DNA of 16,901 nucleotides from Cymbomonas tetramitiformis (taxonomy: Eukaryota > Chlorophyta > Pyramimonadophyceae > Pyramimonadales > Pyramimonadaceae), in the NCBI GenBank assembly GCA_001247695.2, contig LGRX02034840.1, positions 1 to 16,901 of the forward strand. The letters run 5' to 3'. The position numbers and the translations under genes are program-made. This document shows, piece after piece, positions 1 through 8,364 of this stretch; the stretch's first letter is position 1; every line of letters begins with the position of its first letter. Below the pieces are notes generated by a model. It was given only the letters and a program-made list of their open reading frames with translations. It had not been told where the DNA came from and ran no database searches.

Positions 1-146
1 TATCTACACCCGATGTATGTAGATTAAAATGATATGTCAGCCCCCGATGTGGATTAAAATGAAGTGTCTGCCCCCGATGTGGATTAAAATGAAGTGTCTG
101 CCCCCGATGTGGATTAAAATGAGATGTCGGCCCCCGATGTAGACTT
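1..146. repeat. 30-bp direct repeat, about 4.5 copies
   Basis: The unit contains CCCCCGATGTGGATTAAAAT followed by GAAGTGTCTG, with variants at both ends. It runs off the left edge. Short A-rich sequence follows. Confidence 0.85.
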
Positions 147-1000
147 ATCCCTAAAAAATAATATAAAGATCCGAAGAAATAGACTAGAAAAAAACCCAGA
201 GATCAGAAAAATAGAGATCGGAAAATACAGGGGAAGGGAAGAAGCCCTGACCATGATAGTAGGAGTCACAGGGCAGCGGCAGGCAGATCACTAGGGGGAC
301 GACCGGCTCACGGGGAATCACCGGAAGGAAAAGCCCAACCCCCGAAGTGTGAGGGAGCAAGCGCAGGAGGGAAAAGAGCGGTGGGGGGTGGGCGAGAGAC
401 ATGAGACATGAGAGAGAGTTAGTCATCCCAGAGTCATGAGAGAGAGAGAGGCATTGCGGAGACGGAGCAGGGAGCTGCGGATACCCTCGGTGATCCTGTC
501 GGCGGGCTTCACGGCCCCGTGAAGCAAAGGGGGCGTGCGGAAAGGGGCGAGACGAGGAGCTGGTAAGACTGCCAACTGAGTGCATCCTTGAGGCACCCCG
601 CGCGGGGGAGGGTAAGCAAGAGGAGAGAGTGGGGCGGGGGGGGAGATGGTACTTGATCTCCAGTTACCAGTCTCTATCCAATGGGGGCGGCGCCGAAGCG
701 TTATTGAGCAAGAACACGTCCGCCAAAGGAGGAAGCTTCCCTGTGCACGCCCCGTCGCTTCAGCTCCCTCACAGGCCCTCTGACCGTCAGTGAGCCCTCC
801 CCTCCACCTTTGGATAGGGGGCACGCATTCTACGGGTAGCCAATCCAATCACACTTTGGCCTCGTCCCGCTCTTGGCTTACACCCCTTGCTTGCACGAAT
901 CGCACCATAACCGCCCTTTGCCTCACCCTTGCTGCTTCGAGCCTGCTCCTCGGGAAGCAGGCTAAGCCGGCAGCAAGCACGGCATTGCCCAAACATCGGG
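147..1000. other. stretch without a supported gene
   Basis: A-rich sequence to about 230, then purine-rich (GAGAGACATGAGACATGAG type short repeats at 395-455), then mixed GC-rich sequence. Open frames on both strands lack splice support, coding character or similarity that I recognise. Confidence 0.5.
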
Positions 1001-1005
1001 ACTCC

Positions 1006-1912
1006 AACCTGCGCTGTCACCGAGCTCCCGAGGAACTCCAAACTGCGCTGTCACCGCGCTCCCGAGGAACTCCAAACTGCGCCGTCACCGCGCTCCCGAG
1101 GAACCCAAACTGCGCCGTCACCGCGCTCCCCCGAGGAACTCCAAACTGCGCTGTCACCGCGTCCGGGAGGAACTCCAAACTGCGCCGTCACCGCGCTCCC
1201 GAGGAGCTCCAAACTGCGCGCCACCGCGCTCCCGAGAGCCTTCCAAACTGCGCTGTCACCGCGCTCCCGAGGAGCCTCTCCCAAACTGCGCCGTCACCAC
1301 CGGCCTCCCGGTGTGAACCCAACCGCGCTGCTATTGCGCTCCTGAGGAGATCAAACTGCGCCTGTCACCGCGCCCCGAGGACCCAAACTGCGCTACCGCG
1401 CTCCCGAGAGCTCCAAACTGCGCCGTCACCACGCTCCCGAGGAACTCCAACTGCGTCGGCATTGCGCCCTGAGGAGCTCCAAAATCATGCTTGCCACCGC
1501 GCTCCTGAGGAGCCCTCCAAACTGGGCGCTGTCACCGCGTCCTGAGGAGCTCAAACTGCGCCGCCTGCCACCGCTCCCGAGGCCCCAAACTGCGCCGCCA
1601 CCGCGTCCCGAGGAACCCAACCACGCCACCGCGCCCCTCCAAACTGCGCCGTCACCGCGCTCCCGAGGAGCTCCAAACTGCGCCGTCACCGCGCTCCCGA
1701 GGAGCTCCAAACTGCGCCGTCACCGCGCTCCCGAGGAACTCCAAACTGCGCCGCCACCGCGCTCCCGAGGAACTCCAAACTGCGCCGCCACCGCGCTCCC
1801 GAGGAACTCCAAACTGCGCTGCCACCGCGCTCCCGAGGAGCTCCAAACTGCGCCGTCACCGCGCTCCCGAGGAGCTCTAAACTGCGCTGTCACCGCGCTC
1901 CCGAGGAACTGG
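1006..1912. repeat. 33-bp minisatellite, about 27 copies
   Basis: The unit contains AACTGCGCCGTCACCGCGCT followed by CCCGAGGAACTCC. Copies are more diverged and of variable length at 1200-1640 and nearly identical at 1640-1912. The unit is 11 codons, so several frames on both strands stay open (for example RHRAPEELQTA and its relatives); these are repeat artefacts. The array lies just 3' of the - strand stop codon. Confidence 0.92.
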
Positions 1913-1916
1913 GCCG

Positions 1917-2168
1917 CTAAGGCGCTCTTGACGAGGCTCGGGCGCTGCTCTTTATTGCGACCTCGTCCATGCACCGAGCACCTCCAGTGCAGACGCTAGG
2001 ACCCGCGCCTGCCGCTGCTCTGGTCAGAGAGCGCTCACCGATGATGCTATCCAGGATCTCGGTGTCCGAAACCCGCTCCGGGCGCGCCGCCTGTAACTGC
2101 GAGAGGCGGGCGCTGGCAGAGTCTGGGCCGGACGCCATGTTCAGGAAGTACCCAAGGCTGTCTGTCAC
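1917..2168 (-). CDS. last exon of the - strand coiled-coil gene
   Basis: After GTAGGACAAG (AG at 2170-2169) 83 codons read VTDSLGYFLNMASGPDSASA, then RLSQLQAARPERVSDTEILD, and on to SSARASSRAP and TAG at 1919-1917. The phase 0 acceptor fits the phase 0 donor of the previous exon. A GTGAGC (2038-2033) and a phase-compatible AG near 1995 would allow an internal intron, but the frame is open without it. The stop lies directly beside the 33-bp repeat array. Confidence 0.5.
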   Translation of the reverse strand: MTDSLGYFLNMASGPDSASARLSQLQAARPERVSDTEILDSIIGERSLTRAAAGAGPSVCTGGARCMDEVAIKSSARASSRAP

Positions 2169-5100
2169 CTTGTCCTACGCCATCCAACGTGCCACAACAC
2201 CTCAGCCCCTCGTGCCGGTCCTCCTTTCACTGCCGAGCATTGTGGATATAAAGAACGCTTTTCACTGCCGAGCGAGGGGGCAGGCGGAGGCTCCCTTTTA
2301 CCCCCGAGCCTCAGGGGAACGGATGGAGTTTGCCACTATCGAATCGACACTCGTGCCATCCCCGGTCCATTTGTACATGTCATCCCCGGTCCATTTGTCC
2401 ATGTCATCCCCGGAGGGTGCCATTGGATCCTCCGTCAGCGGGTATCGGGTGCCAAAGGACTCCCTCCCCCCTCGCCCAAGCAGCTAAGAGACCATCCCAT
2501 CAGGCAGTGGCCGCAAGCTCTGGGCCTACCTTGGCATGCTGCCGAGTCAGATCGATGGCCTGCAGTCGCTCCTCGATCACGCTGTACTGCGACTTCACCT
2601 CCTTCATTACTGAAAACCCTCACCGATCCCGTCACCGCAACCACACGAGGTCACCCTGCGTCCTCCAATCAGCTATGACCGAGACTGGATGCACCGCGGC
2701 GTGTCTTGCTTCCAATCAGCTATGACCGAGACTGGATGCACCGCGGCGTGTCTTGCTTCCAATCAGCTATGACCGAGACTGGATGCACCGCGGCGTGTCT
2801 TGCTTCCAATCAGCTATGACCGAGACTGGATGCACCGCGCGTGTCTTGCTTCCAATCAGCTATGACCGAGACTGGATGGACCGCGGCGTGTCTTGCTTCC
2901 AATCAGCGCTGCACTCGTCGATGATGCCCTCCACACTACTCCACACACAACAAATATATACGCATCCTGGGTCCACGTGTCATCAAGAGAACCCCACAGG
3001 CAGGTGGAGGGGAGGTGCACAGGGTGATGAGAGGACGCACAGGTGGAGGCAAAGGGGGGCTCAGGGGCGGAAACAAGAGGAAGCGGAAGCAGGGAGAGGG
3101 GGTCGGGAGGGGCGATGACTGTGCGCACAGGCAATGGGTGGGGGAAGAAGAGGGAGCACAGGCGGGGGGAAGGGCGCATAAGAGGACGCACAGGCGGGGG
3201 GAGGGTACGCCATGATGTGCTCCTTGGAGGCTTCCAGCTCGCGCTCGATCATGGCCAGCGAGGAGTCCAGAGCGCCGGCCAGCTTCTGCGCGTTCTGCCC
3301 CATGCGCTTGCGGGCGAGCTGGTTCAACCGGTCCGCCACAGAAATGTTCCCCAGCCGCGTCTTGGTCGATGAGCTCATATTGACCCCGTTCACCCGCTCG
3401 GTTGACTCCCCCTGTGCACCGGCGCAGGCGCGCTCAGCCCTCCCCGGTCACCCGCTCGGGCGTGGTCTAAACTCCCCGGTCAACCGCTCGGGCGTGGTCT
3501 ACACTCCCCGGTCAACCGCTCGGGCGTGGTCTACACTCCCCGGTCACCCGCTGGTGGTCACCCGCTCGTGGTCTACCACTCCCCGTCACCCGCTCGGGCG
3601 TGGTCTACACTCCCGGTCACCCGCTCGGGCGTGGTCACACTACACTCGGGCGTGGTCTACACTCCCGGTCACCGCTCGGCGTGGTCTACACTCCCCGTCA
3701 CCCGCTCGGGCATGGTCTACACTCCCCGGTCACCCGCTCGGGCGTGGTCGACACTCCCCGGTCAACCGCTCGGGCGTGGTCTACACTCCCCGGTCACCCG
3801 CTCGGGCGTGGTCTACACTCCCCGGTCACCCGCTCGGGCGTGGTCTACGTGCCGCCGTGCGTGGTCTAGGGAGCCCCTCGGAACAGGTCGCAGCCGGCCA
3901 AGCGCAACACATAGAAAAAGACGCGATGCACGAGAATACACAAGCATATGTGGCATAGCACACTGAACGGCATGAGATCGGCCAACAAAAGCCAGCCCAT
4001 CATCATCCCAGTGGATGTGAGAAGCAAATCAAGAGCAGGGCGGGGCCGTGACAAGATACCACAAACTCATACATATTCCCAACCCACATGCGAAGCAGCA
4101 TGGAAAGATGATACAATGTGACCGATCATTGCCCAACAGTAGTTGGTCCGAGGGTTGCGGAGTAAGCGGACCCTGCTGGCATGCCCCCCAGTGGCTCCCG
4201 GGCATATCACACACACGCCTCAGCCACACCTCACACCCTGTGCCCAGTTCCAGGAGCCAGAGGCACAAGATCGAGGTTTGAGCAAAGGCGCGCTGCACCC
4301 GGTCCCACACGGGTCGCATGCAGACCGCGGGTAGCTGGCACGCCACAAGGCCCTTGGATCGCCACAAGGCCCTTGGATCGCCACAAGGCCCTTGGATCGC
4401 CACAAGGCCCTTGGATCGCCACAAGGCCCTTCGATCGCCACAAGGCCCTTCGATCGCCACAAGGCCTTTCGATCGCCACACGGACCGTCATCGGCTGTGG
4501 ACTTGCGGGGGGGCACCGGTTTATGACTGGACAGCCCTGCCCAGTCTCTTCTTCCCGCGTTGGCCGCCGGGATCCCCTCCACATTTACTGTTTTCTTCAA
4601 GAGCTCCCCACCCGTCTTCACTGCTTCCAGGCCCAGGTCTATCCTCGCGTTCTGATCCCCGACTTTTGTCGCAGTCACGGCTCCCTCCGCTCCCTCCTTG
4701 CCGGCCACGTCCTCCCTGCCAGCCGCCTGAAAGCGCACAGGAGAGCGCCTCGGTCAGTGCACGGGGCGGAGCCTACACCTGTGCAGCATTGCCCGCAACT
4801 GGGACTGGCCAGGGAGTCCTGGACGAAGAGCAGACAGCTCCACAGCGCGACCTCGAGTGTAATGTGCACCTCTCGGTAATGTGCACCTCGCATAGACCAC
4901 GGTGCTGGCTTTGGTGCGGGTGGAGTCGGATGTGCAGCCTGGGGCGCAGTGAAGGGATGCCGATTCTCAGAAGACACCGAGGTGATAAGGTAGCAGGAGA
5001 GAGTGCAGGTAGACAAAGGAAGAGGAACCGTGCTCGGACTGCGGACAGTTGGGCACGGGCCCTAAGGCACTCTCCGTGGCAAAAGGCGGCTTATGAGTAG

Positions 5101-7715
5101 TTATGACGTTGGACTACGAAGACATGAGAAGCCGAGCTCGATCCGAGAAGTGCGTTTCGTCATCGTCAGAAAGAGGCCACGAAACCTATAGCACCACGAA
5201 GCTCGCAAATGCGATTCACCAGATAGTGAAGCACCATCGTAGATTCAAATCCGAAGCGCACAGCGTTTGCCCCGTGCGAGGACGGTTCAATGTGGCGGTG
5301 ACAGGGTGGAATGGTGCAGGGGCGGCGCAGCCTGCTGAACTAAGACGCAGTTGAAATTTCTGAGGGCTCTTGCCACCTTGTCCTCGCGGCTCTCCGCTTT
5401 CTTCTCGCCGGTGCCTAGCAGCGCAAGCACTCCTGCGCCCAGTGACCACGACCCCCCTCGGCAGCACTCTGGAACCCCTCAGCAGCCCCCCCTCGGCACG
5501 CTCCCAAGGCCGTGCGCCAGCCACGTCGACCGCAACAGCAACCCTCGTAGCAGCAACTCGAGGCCCCTCGGCAAGGGGCTGCCACAGGGTGTGCGGGCCT
5601 CCGGGTGGCTTCCCGAGCTCTGTGAGGGCCATGGGCACATCACCGTCGTTGAATGCGCCCGACAGTGGTGCGGATGGCGGCGGGGTGGTCAGCCTATGCT
5701 CAGCTTCGGAAGCCTGAGACTGACCTGCGGGTGCCCCTGTCCATCACCGCGCCGTTCTCGCACAGATCGCACCCTCAGCACGAACAGCGCCTCCGAGCTC
5801 TTTGCATCAAAGGGTGCAGCAATGTGGCCTGAATAAAGCACGTGCTTTGCTACAGGGCTCTTTGCATCGAAGGGTGCAGCAATGTGGCCTGAATAAAGCA
5901 CGTGCTTTGCTACAGGGCTCTTTGCATCGAAGGGTGCAGCAATGCGGCCTGAATAAAGCACGTGCTCGCTACAGGGCTCTTTGCATCGAAGGGTGCAGCA
6001 ATGCGGCCTGAATAAAGCACGTGCTCGCTACAGGGCGAGGCTCCCTCCGGTGAAAGCCAGACAACCTGGAAAGGTTGTCTTATCTATTTATTTGCATGTT
6101 CCCTTTATGGTTGAATATCGAAGCGTGCCAGTGGGTCATGTGCCCTCCCTCGAGGAACTGCATTGCCGAGAGGGAGCGGAGGGGGAGCGGAGGGGGATCG
6201 GAGAGGGAGCGGAGGGGATCGGAGAGGGAGCGGAGAGGGAGCGGAGGGGGAGCGGGAGGGGGAGCGGAGAGGGAGCGGAGAGGGAGCGGAGGGGGAGCGG
6301 AGAGGGAGCGGAGAGGGAGCGGAGGGGGAGCGGAGAGGAGCGGAGGGGGAGCGGAGAGGGGAGCGGAGGGGGAGCGGAGGAGGGCGCGGAGAGGAGCGGA
6401 GAGGGAGCGGAGGAGGAGGGCGCGGAGAGGGAGCGGAGACGCGGGCCGAAGTGGAGATAAGGGGAGTTGGGACCCGGGTGGGCCCTGCTGCAAGCACCTG
6501 TGTCGTCTTCATCATGTCCTTGCACCCTGAGAATGTTCATGGTTGGCAATGGGTTCGTCCAGATTGCATTCCTACATTCCCATCGAGCGCTTGCGCCACC
6601 AATCAATTGAGCACTCATCGCGGCGCATTCAGCTGACAGGACGCTTCCGAGGGTAAGCAGAGGGGGGCTCTGCTACAAAGCTCTCACCAAGCAGGGTTGC
6701 ATTTCGGGCGAAGCCTCCAAGGGTTTGCATCAAAGGGCACGGGTCCTGCCAGGTGGAGAGATGCACCTCTCTTTCAGCTGTGCGAGGCGTTCCTCCACGG
6801 ACACCTTCTGGAGCCGAGACTCGAGCGCCGTCGTCTCCTCCTCGTCCTGCTTCCTCTGCGCAGTTGCATCATCCCTCAAACTGCACCGTCATTGCACACA
6901 ATATGCGAGGAGCTTCTTTCACCGTAGCTGCATGGGGGCGCTCCTACCTCTTGCGGCGGGGCCGCCCATGTCCCATGCTTCGACTCAGTCGAGAGTCGGT
7001 GACGCCCCTCCGGTGCACTCACCCGAGCGGCGTCTGTCTCGACTGCGGGCCTCTCGCCTCCAGTCACTCACCCGAGCGGCGTCTGTCTCGGCTGCGGGCC
7101 TCTCGTCTCCAGTGCACTCACCCGAGCGGCGTCTGTCTCGACTGCGGGCCTCTGCTGTGACGTGCTCTGCTCGGCTGCCAGCTGCCAGGCGCGATCACGA
7201 TCGCGTTTTACCTGCCACCTCCCAGCCTCGTAGTTTACGAGAGAGATGAAAAAAGGCGTCCGCAAGCAGCCGAGCCCTCAATAGCCACATGTGCATGAGA
7301 GAGGGCCGCCACATGTGACGTGCACCCGAGCCTCAAAGAGGCGAATGTGCGGAGAGAGCGCTGCCACGTGTCGTTGCGCACCCGAGCTCTCAAGAGGCGC
7401 GCGTGCGGGAGAGAGGACTGACACATGTCGTCGTGCACTCGAGCCCCTGATACATGCCGTGCATTTAAGACAGCCAAGTGGAGGGGCTGGCGAGCAGGTG
7501 CGGCTGGCATTTTGTCTTGTAGGTGTGGAAGGGATGTGCCGTGAGACTGTGGGTCGGGGGCTACCCTGTTGATGTGTAATGTGTGTCGCAAGAGCGTGCC
7601 GTGTTGGGCGCAGGAGTGGGGCTACCCTGTTGATGTGGCAGGGGCGTGCCGTGCGGGCGCACCGTGTACAGGTCCATGTGATCCTCGCGGCTGAACTGCA
7701 GACGGTCATCCTTGC
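1917..7715 (-). CDS. putative coiled-coil protein gene broken into small exons by repeat-filled introns
   Basis: Read 5' to 3' (right to left), short blocks with good splice edges and strongly helical, charged content appear at 7663-7715, 6767-6880, 5725-5799, 5377-5414, 4589-4726, 3209-3411, 2530-2609 and 1917-2168. The blocks rich in E, K, R, Q and heptad-spaced L look like parts of one long coiled coil. The last block ends with TAG at 1917-1919. No catalytic motif or known family was recognised. Not all neighbouring phases agree, so exons are missing or some edges are wrong; the 5' end is not identified. Membership of all blocks in one gene is inference from strand, order and character. 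Confidence 0.45.
2530..2609 (-). CDS. coiled-coil exon
   Basis: After GGTTTTCAG (AG at 2611-2610) the block reads two bases then MKEVKSQYSVIEERLQAIDL and TRQHAK, ending at donor GTAGGC (2529-2524), phase 0. Its phase does not join directly to the GT donor of the exon at 3209-3411. It does join if that exon uses the GC donor and this one an AG four codons in (start EVKSQY), or if an exon between them is missing; about 2905-2935 holds a weak candidate. Confidence 0.6.
2665..2907. repeat. 47-bp tandem repeat, five copies plus a partial
   Basis: The unit begins CCAATCAGCTATGACCGAGA and continues CTGGATGCACCGCGGCGTGTCTTGCTT. Copies start at 2665, 2712, 2759, 2806 and 2852, one of them a base short; a partial copy starts at 2899. 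It lies in an intron of the - strand coiled-coil gene. Confidence 0.92.
3005..3205. repeat. purine-rich degenerate repeat
   Basis: G- and A-rich sequence in which AGAGGACGCACAGG followed by a G-rich run recurs at about 3029 and 3180, with diverged copies between. It lies in an intron of the - strand gene, directly 3' of the exon at 3209-3411. Confidence 0.6.
3209..3411 (-). CDS. coiled-coil exon
   Basis: Acceptor GGTGCACAG (AG at 3413-3412), then GESTERVNGVNMSSSTKTRL, then SVADRLNQLARKRMGQNAQK, then LAGALDSSLAMIERELEASK and EHIM. This is 67 codons of clear coiled-coil character. It ends either with a GT donor at 3208 (phase 2) or with a GC donor at 3210 (phase 0). Its first bases resemble the 32-bp repeat next door. 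An internal ATG at 3378-3376 is an alternative start if no upstream exon exists. Confidence 0.6.
3391..3868. repeat. 32-bp minisatellite, about 13 copies
   Basis: The unit contains GGTCTACACTCCCCGGTCAC followed by CCGCTCGGGCGT, with truncated copies at 3545-3700. Diverged material of the same type (CACCCGCTCGG) reaches into the 5' edge of the exon at 3209-3411. All frames lacking a stop stay open for long stretches; none is a gene. Confidence 0.92.
3870..4340. other. stretch without a supported gene
   Basis: Non-repetitive, moderately GC-rich sequence. On the - strand about 4215-4320 reads VWDRVQRAFAQTSILCLW and might be an exon, but no edge pair stands out. Nothing else is supported. Confidence 0.4.
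4341..4488. repeat. 19-bp tandem repeat, about eight copies
   Basis: Unit CACAAGGCCCTTGGATCGC, with the last copies reading TTCGATCGC. It lies next to, and 3' of, the candidate - strand exon at 4589-4726. Confidence 0.92.
4589..4726 (-). CDS. candidate exon
   Basis: Acceptor GCGCTTTCAG (AG at 4728-4727) opens 46 codons in phase 0, beginning AAGREDVAGKEG and ending DLGLEAVKTGGELLKKT, followed by GTAAAT (4588-4583), close to the donor consensus. The last half is amphipathic and helix-like. The frame stays open past the donor into the 19-bp repeat, so the 3' edge is a choice. Confidence 0.4.
4735..5370. other. stretch with only weak candidates
   Basis: A small + strand open frame at 5103-5354 starts with ATG (MTLDYEDMRSRARSEKC...) and includes TKLANAIHQIVKHHRRF, but it has no recognisable relatives and its last third reads as GC-rich filler. 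On the - strand a possible mini-exon near 4790-4825 reads LPGQSQLRAMLH between AG and GTGTAG. A direct repeat TAATGTGCACCTC occurs twice at 4860-4890. I would not annotate a gene here. Confidence 0.35.
5377..5414 (-). CDS. candidate micro-exon
   Basis: Acceptor GCTGCTAG (AG at 5416-5415), then two bases and TGEKKAESREDK, then donor GTGGCA (5376-5371). The charged text fits the coiled-coil gene; 38 bases is short, so chance is a real alternative. To its right (about 5450-5690) the same strand has an open, Pro/Ala/Gly-rich stretch with no convincing donor. Confidence 0.3.
5725..5799 (-). CDS. candidate exon whose acceptor lies in a repeat unit
   Basis: Twenty-five codons, SSEALFVLRVRSVRERR then GDGQGHPQ, end at a good donor GTCAGT (5724-5719), phase 0. 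The acceptor ...GATGCAAAG (AG at 5801-5800) is inside the terminal copy of the 60-bp repeat at 5795-6032. The other two frames contain stops. Confidence 0.35.
5795..6032. repeat. 60-bp tandem repeat, four copies
   Basis: The unit begins GCTCTTTGCATCGAAGGGTG and continues through CAGCAATGTGGCCTGAATAAAGCACGTGCTTTGCTACAGG. Each copy holds AATAAA on the + strand; the first two also hold the perfect 14-bp palindrome AAAGCACGTGCTTT (5835-5848, 5895-5908). Copies three and four are 59 bp and have lost half of it. The unit is 20 codons long and keeps a - strand frame open, which runs on into the candidate exon at 5725-5799. Confidence 0.93.
6165..6440 (+). repeat. polypurine tract of GAGGGAGCGGA units
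   Basis: Roughly 270 bases made almost only of G and A with a regular C (GGAGCGGAGAGGGAGCGGAG type), period 11-12. The + strand is purine, the - strand pyrimidine. It lies between - strand exons. Long E/R/G-rich or S/P/L-rich frames in it are artefacts. Confidence 0.9.
6767..6880 (-). CDS. coiled-coil exon
   Basis: After acceptor GTGCAG (AG at 6882-6881) the block reads one base, then 37 codons beginning LRDDATAQRKQDEEETTALE and continuing SRLQKVSVEERLAQLKE, and stops at donor GTGCAT (6766-6761) in phase 2. Heptad-spaced L/V and dense E/K/R/Q are typical of a coiled coil. The opposite strand in this stretch reads S/L/R-rich, as expected of a shadow. Confidence 0.6.
7013..7155. repeat. 50-bp tandem repeat, three copies, each with a - strand splice-donor consensus
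   Basis: The unit begins GTGCACTCACCCGAGCGGCG and continues TCTGTCTCGACTGCGGGCCTCTCGCCTCCA. On the - strand each copy reads CCCGCAG, then 20 bases, then GTGAGT. Confidence 0.88.
7290..7460. repeat. diverged repeat of about 58 bp, three copies
   Basis: GAGAGAGG..., a CCACATGTG or ACACATGTC element, and GTGCACCCGAGC recur at about 7297, 7352 and 7411, followed by GAGGCG(A/C)G(T/C)GTGCGG. The similarity is partial. Confidence 0.65.
7557..7655. repeat. 60-bp direct duplication
   Basis: GGGGCTACCCTGTTGATGTG occurs at 7558 and again at about 7618; each copy is followed by a GCGTGCCGTG element. Confidence 0.75.
7663..7715 (-). CDS. candidate exon of the - strand coiled-coil gene
   Basis: Between CAAGACCCAG (acceptor AG at 7717-7716) and donor GTGCGC (7662-7657) the block reads two bases, then KDDRLQFSREDHMDLYT. 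The charged, helix-like text and good edges support it, but it is only 53 bases long and no upstream exon that supplies the phase was found. Confidence 0.35.
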
Positions 7716-7803
7716 CTGGGTCTTGAGGCGGTCACACGGGTGGGAAACCTCAGGTCCAGTGCCTCCAGTCCCACAGCAGCGGAAGAAAGTAGGAGTTGGA
7801 ACG

Positions 7804-7935
7804 TCAATCCACCTGTTGTGGAACTAGTGAAAGACACGGTAGGGTACAATAGATATCACGGATGCAGTGGAGGTGCACGAGAGGGGTAATCAGGATTGCC
7901 ACAAGGCACAAGAAGAAGCGCGTGCGTGCAGTCAT
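7804..7935 (-). CDS. short frame with signal-peptide-like start
   Basis: ATG at 7935-7933 opens 43 codons: MTARTRFFLCLVAILITPLV, then HLHCIRDIYCTLPC and a tail to TGA. The start is a textbook hydrophobic signal sequence and four Cys follow close by. A donor-like CAACAG|GTGGAT near the end means it could be a first exon, perhaps of the - strand coiled-coil gene, but the phase does not match the candidate exon at 7663-7715. No family recognised. Confidence 0.22.
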   Translation of the reverse strand: MTARTRFFLCLVAILITPLVHLHCIRDIYCTLPCLSLVPQQVD

Positions 7936-8071
7936 ACGGCAACTAGTCAAGCGATATCTGCCGAGATCCTGTGCGCGCGGACATGCGAATGACAAAGGGA
8001 GCGAGCGTTGCCCAATGGCAGTGGTTTCAGCCAATCGAATCAAATCAATGTTGATTTGAGGTACGCGATGG

Positions 8072-8350
8072 GTGTTTCAACTAGATGAAAGGCGCGCTTC
8101 GGTGATCACATCCAATCCGTTTCTTGCGATGCCTTCTGGCAGCTCCCGAGTGCGGAGCCAACCGGGTTTCGACGTTGTGCTCGACTCTCGGGGGGAAGGG
8201 CAAAGATGCTTGCAAACCCTTGTTGGTGTCTCCCGAGAAGAGTCCGTGAAGAACGCGGCGGCTATTTCCGAAATGCTGTGGTCAGGCAGGAGCCAGTTAG
8301 AGACGGTGTTAGGGTGCGGAGGCTCAACACTCGACAAGCATTTGAAGTGA
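8072..8350. other. overlapping open frames on both strands, coding strand undecided
   Basis: The + strand (92 codons, MFQLDERRASV... to TGA at 8348-8350) and the - strand (8337-8077, 86 codons, no ATG start) are both open and both look protein-like. The + frame includes REESVKNAAAISEMLWSG and its stop overlaps an AATAAA at 8349-8354. I recognise neither; one must be a shadow, and both may be. Confidence 0.25.
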
Positions 8351-8364
8351 ATAAAACATCTCGT

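Noticed and set aside
790..1999. Several long open frames on both strands across the 33-bp array, resembling a repeat protein
   Set aside because: The unit is a multiple of 3, so any stop-free frame stays open; several frames on both strands do so equally, with no unique flanking coding sequence or splice support.
3212..3966. Long + strand frames over 3212-3966
   Set aside because: They are translations of the 32-bp minisatellite, and the first part is the antisense of a convincing - strand coiled-coil exon.
5242..5252. GATTCAAATCC resembling a tRNA T-loop
   Set aside because: No acceptor stem, D-arm or A-box could be placed around it on this strand.
6080..6636. E/R/G-rich and S/P/L-rich frames in the polypurine tract
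   Set aside because: Low-complexity artefacts open in nearly all frames.
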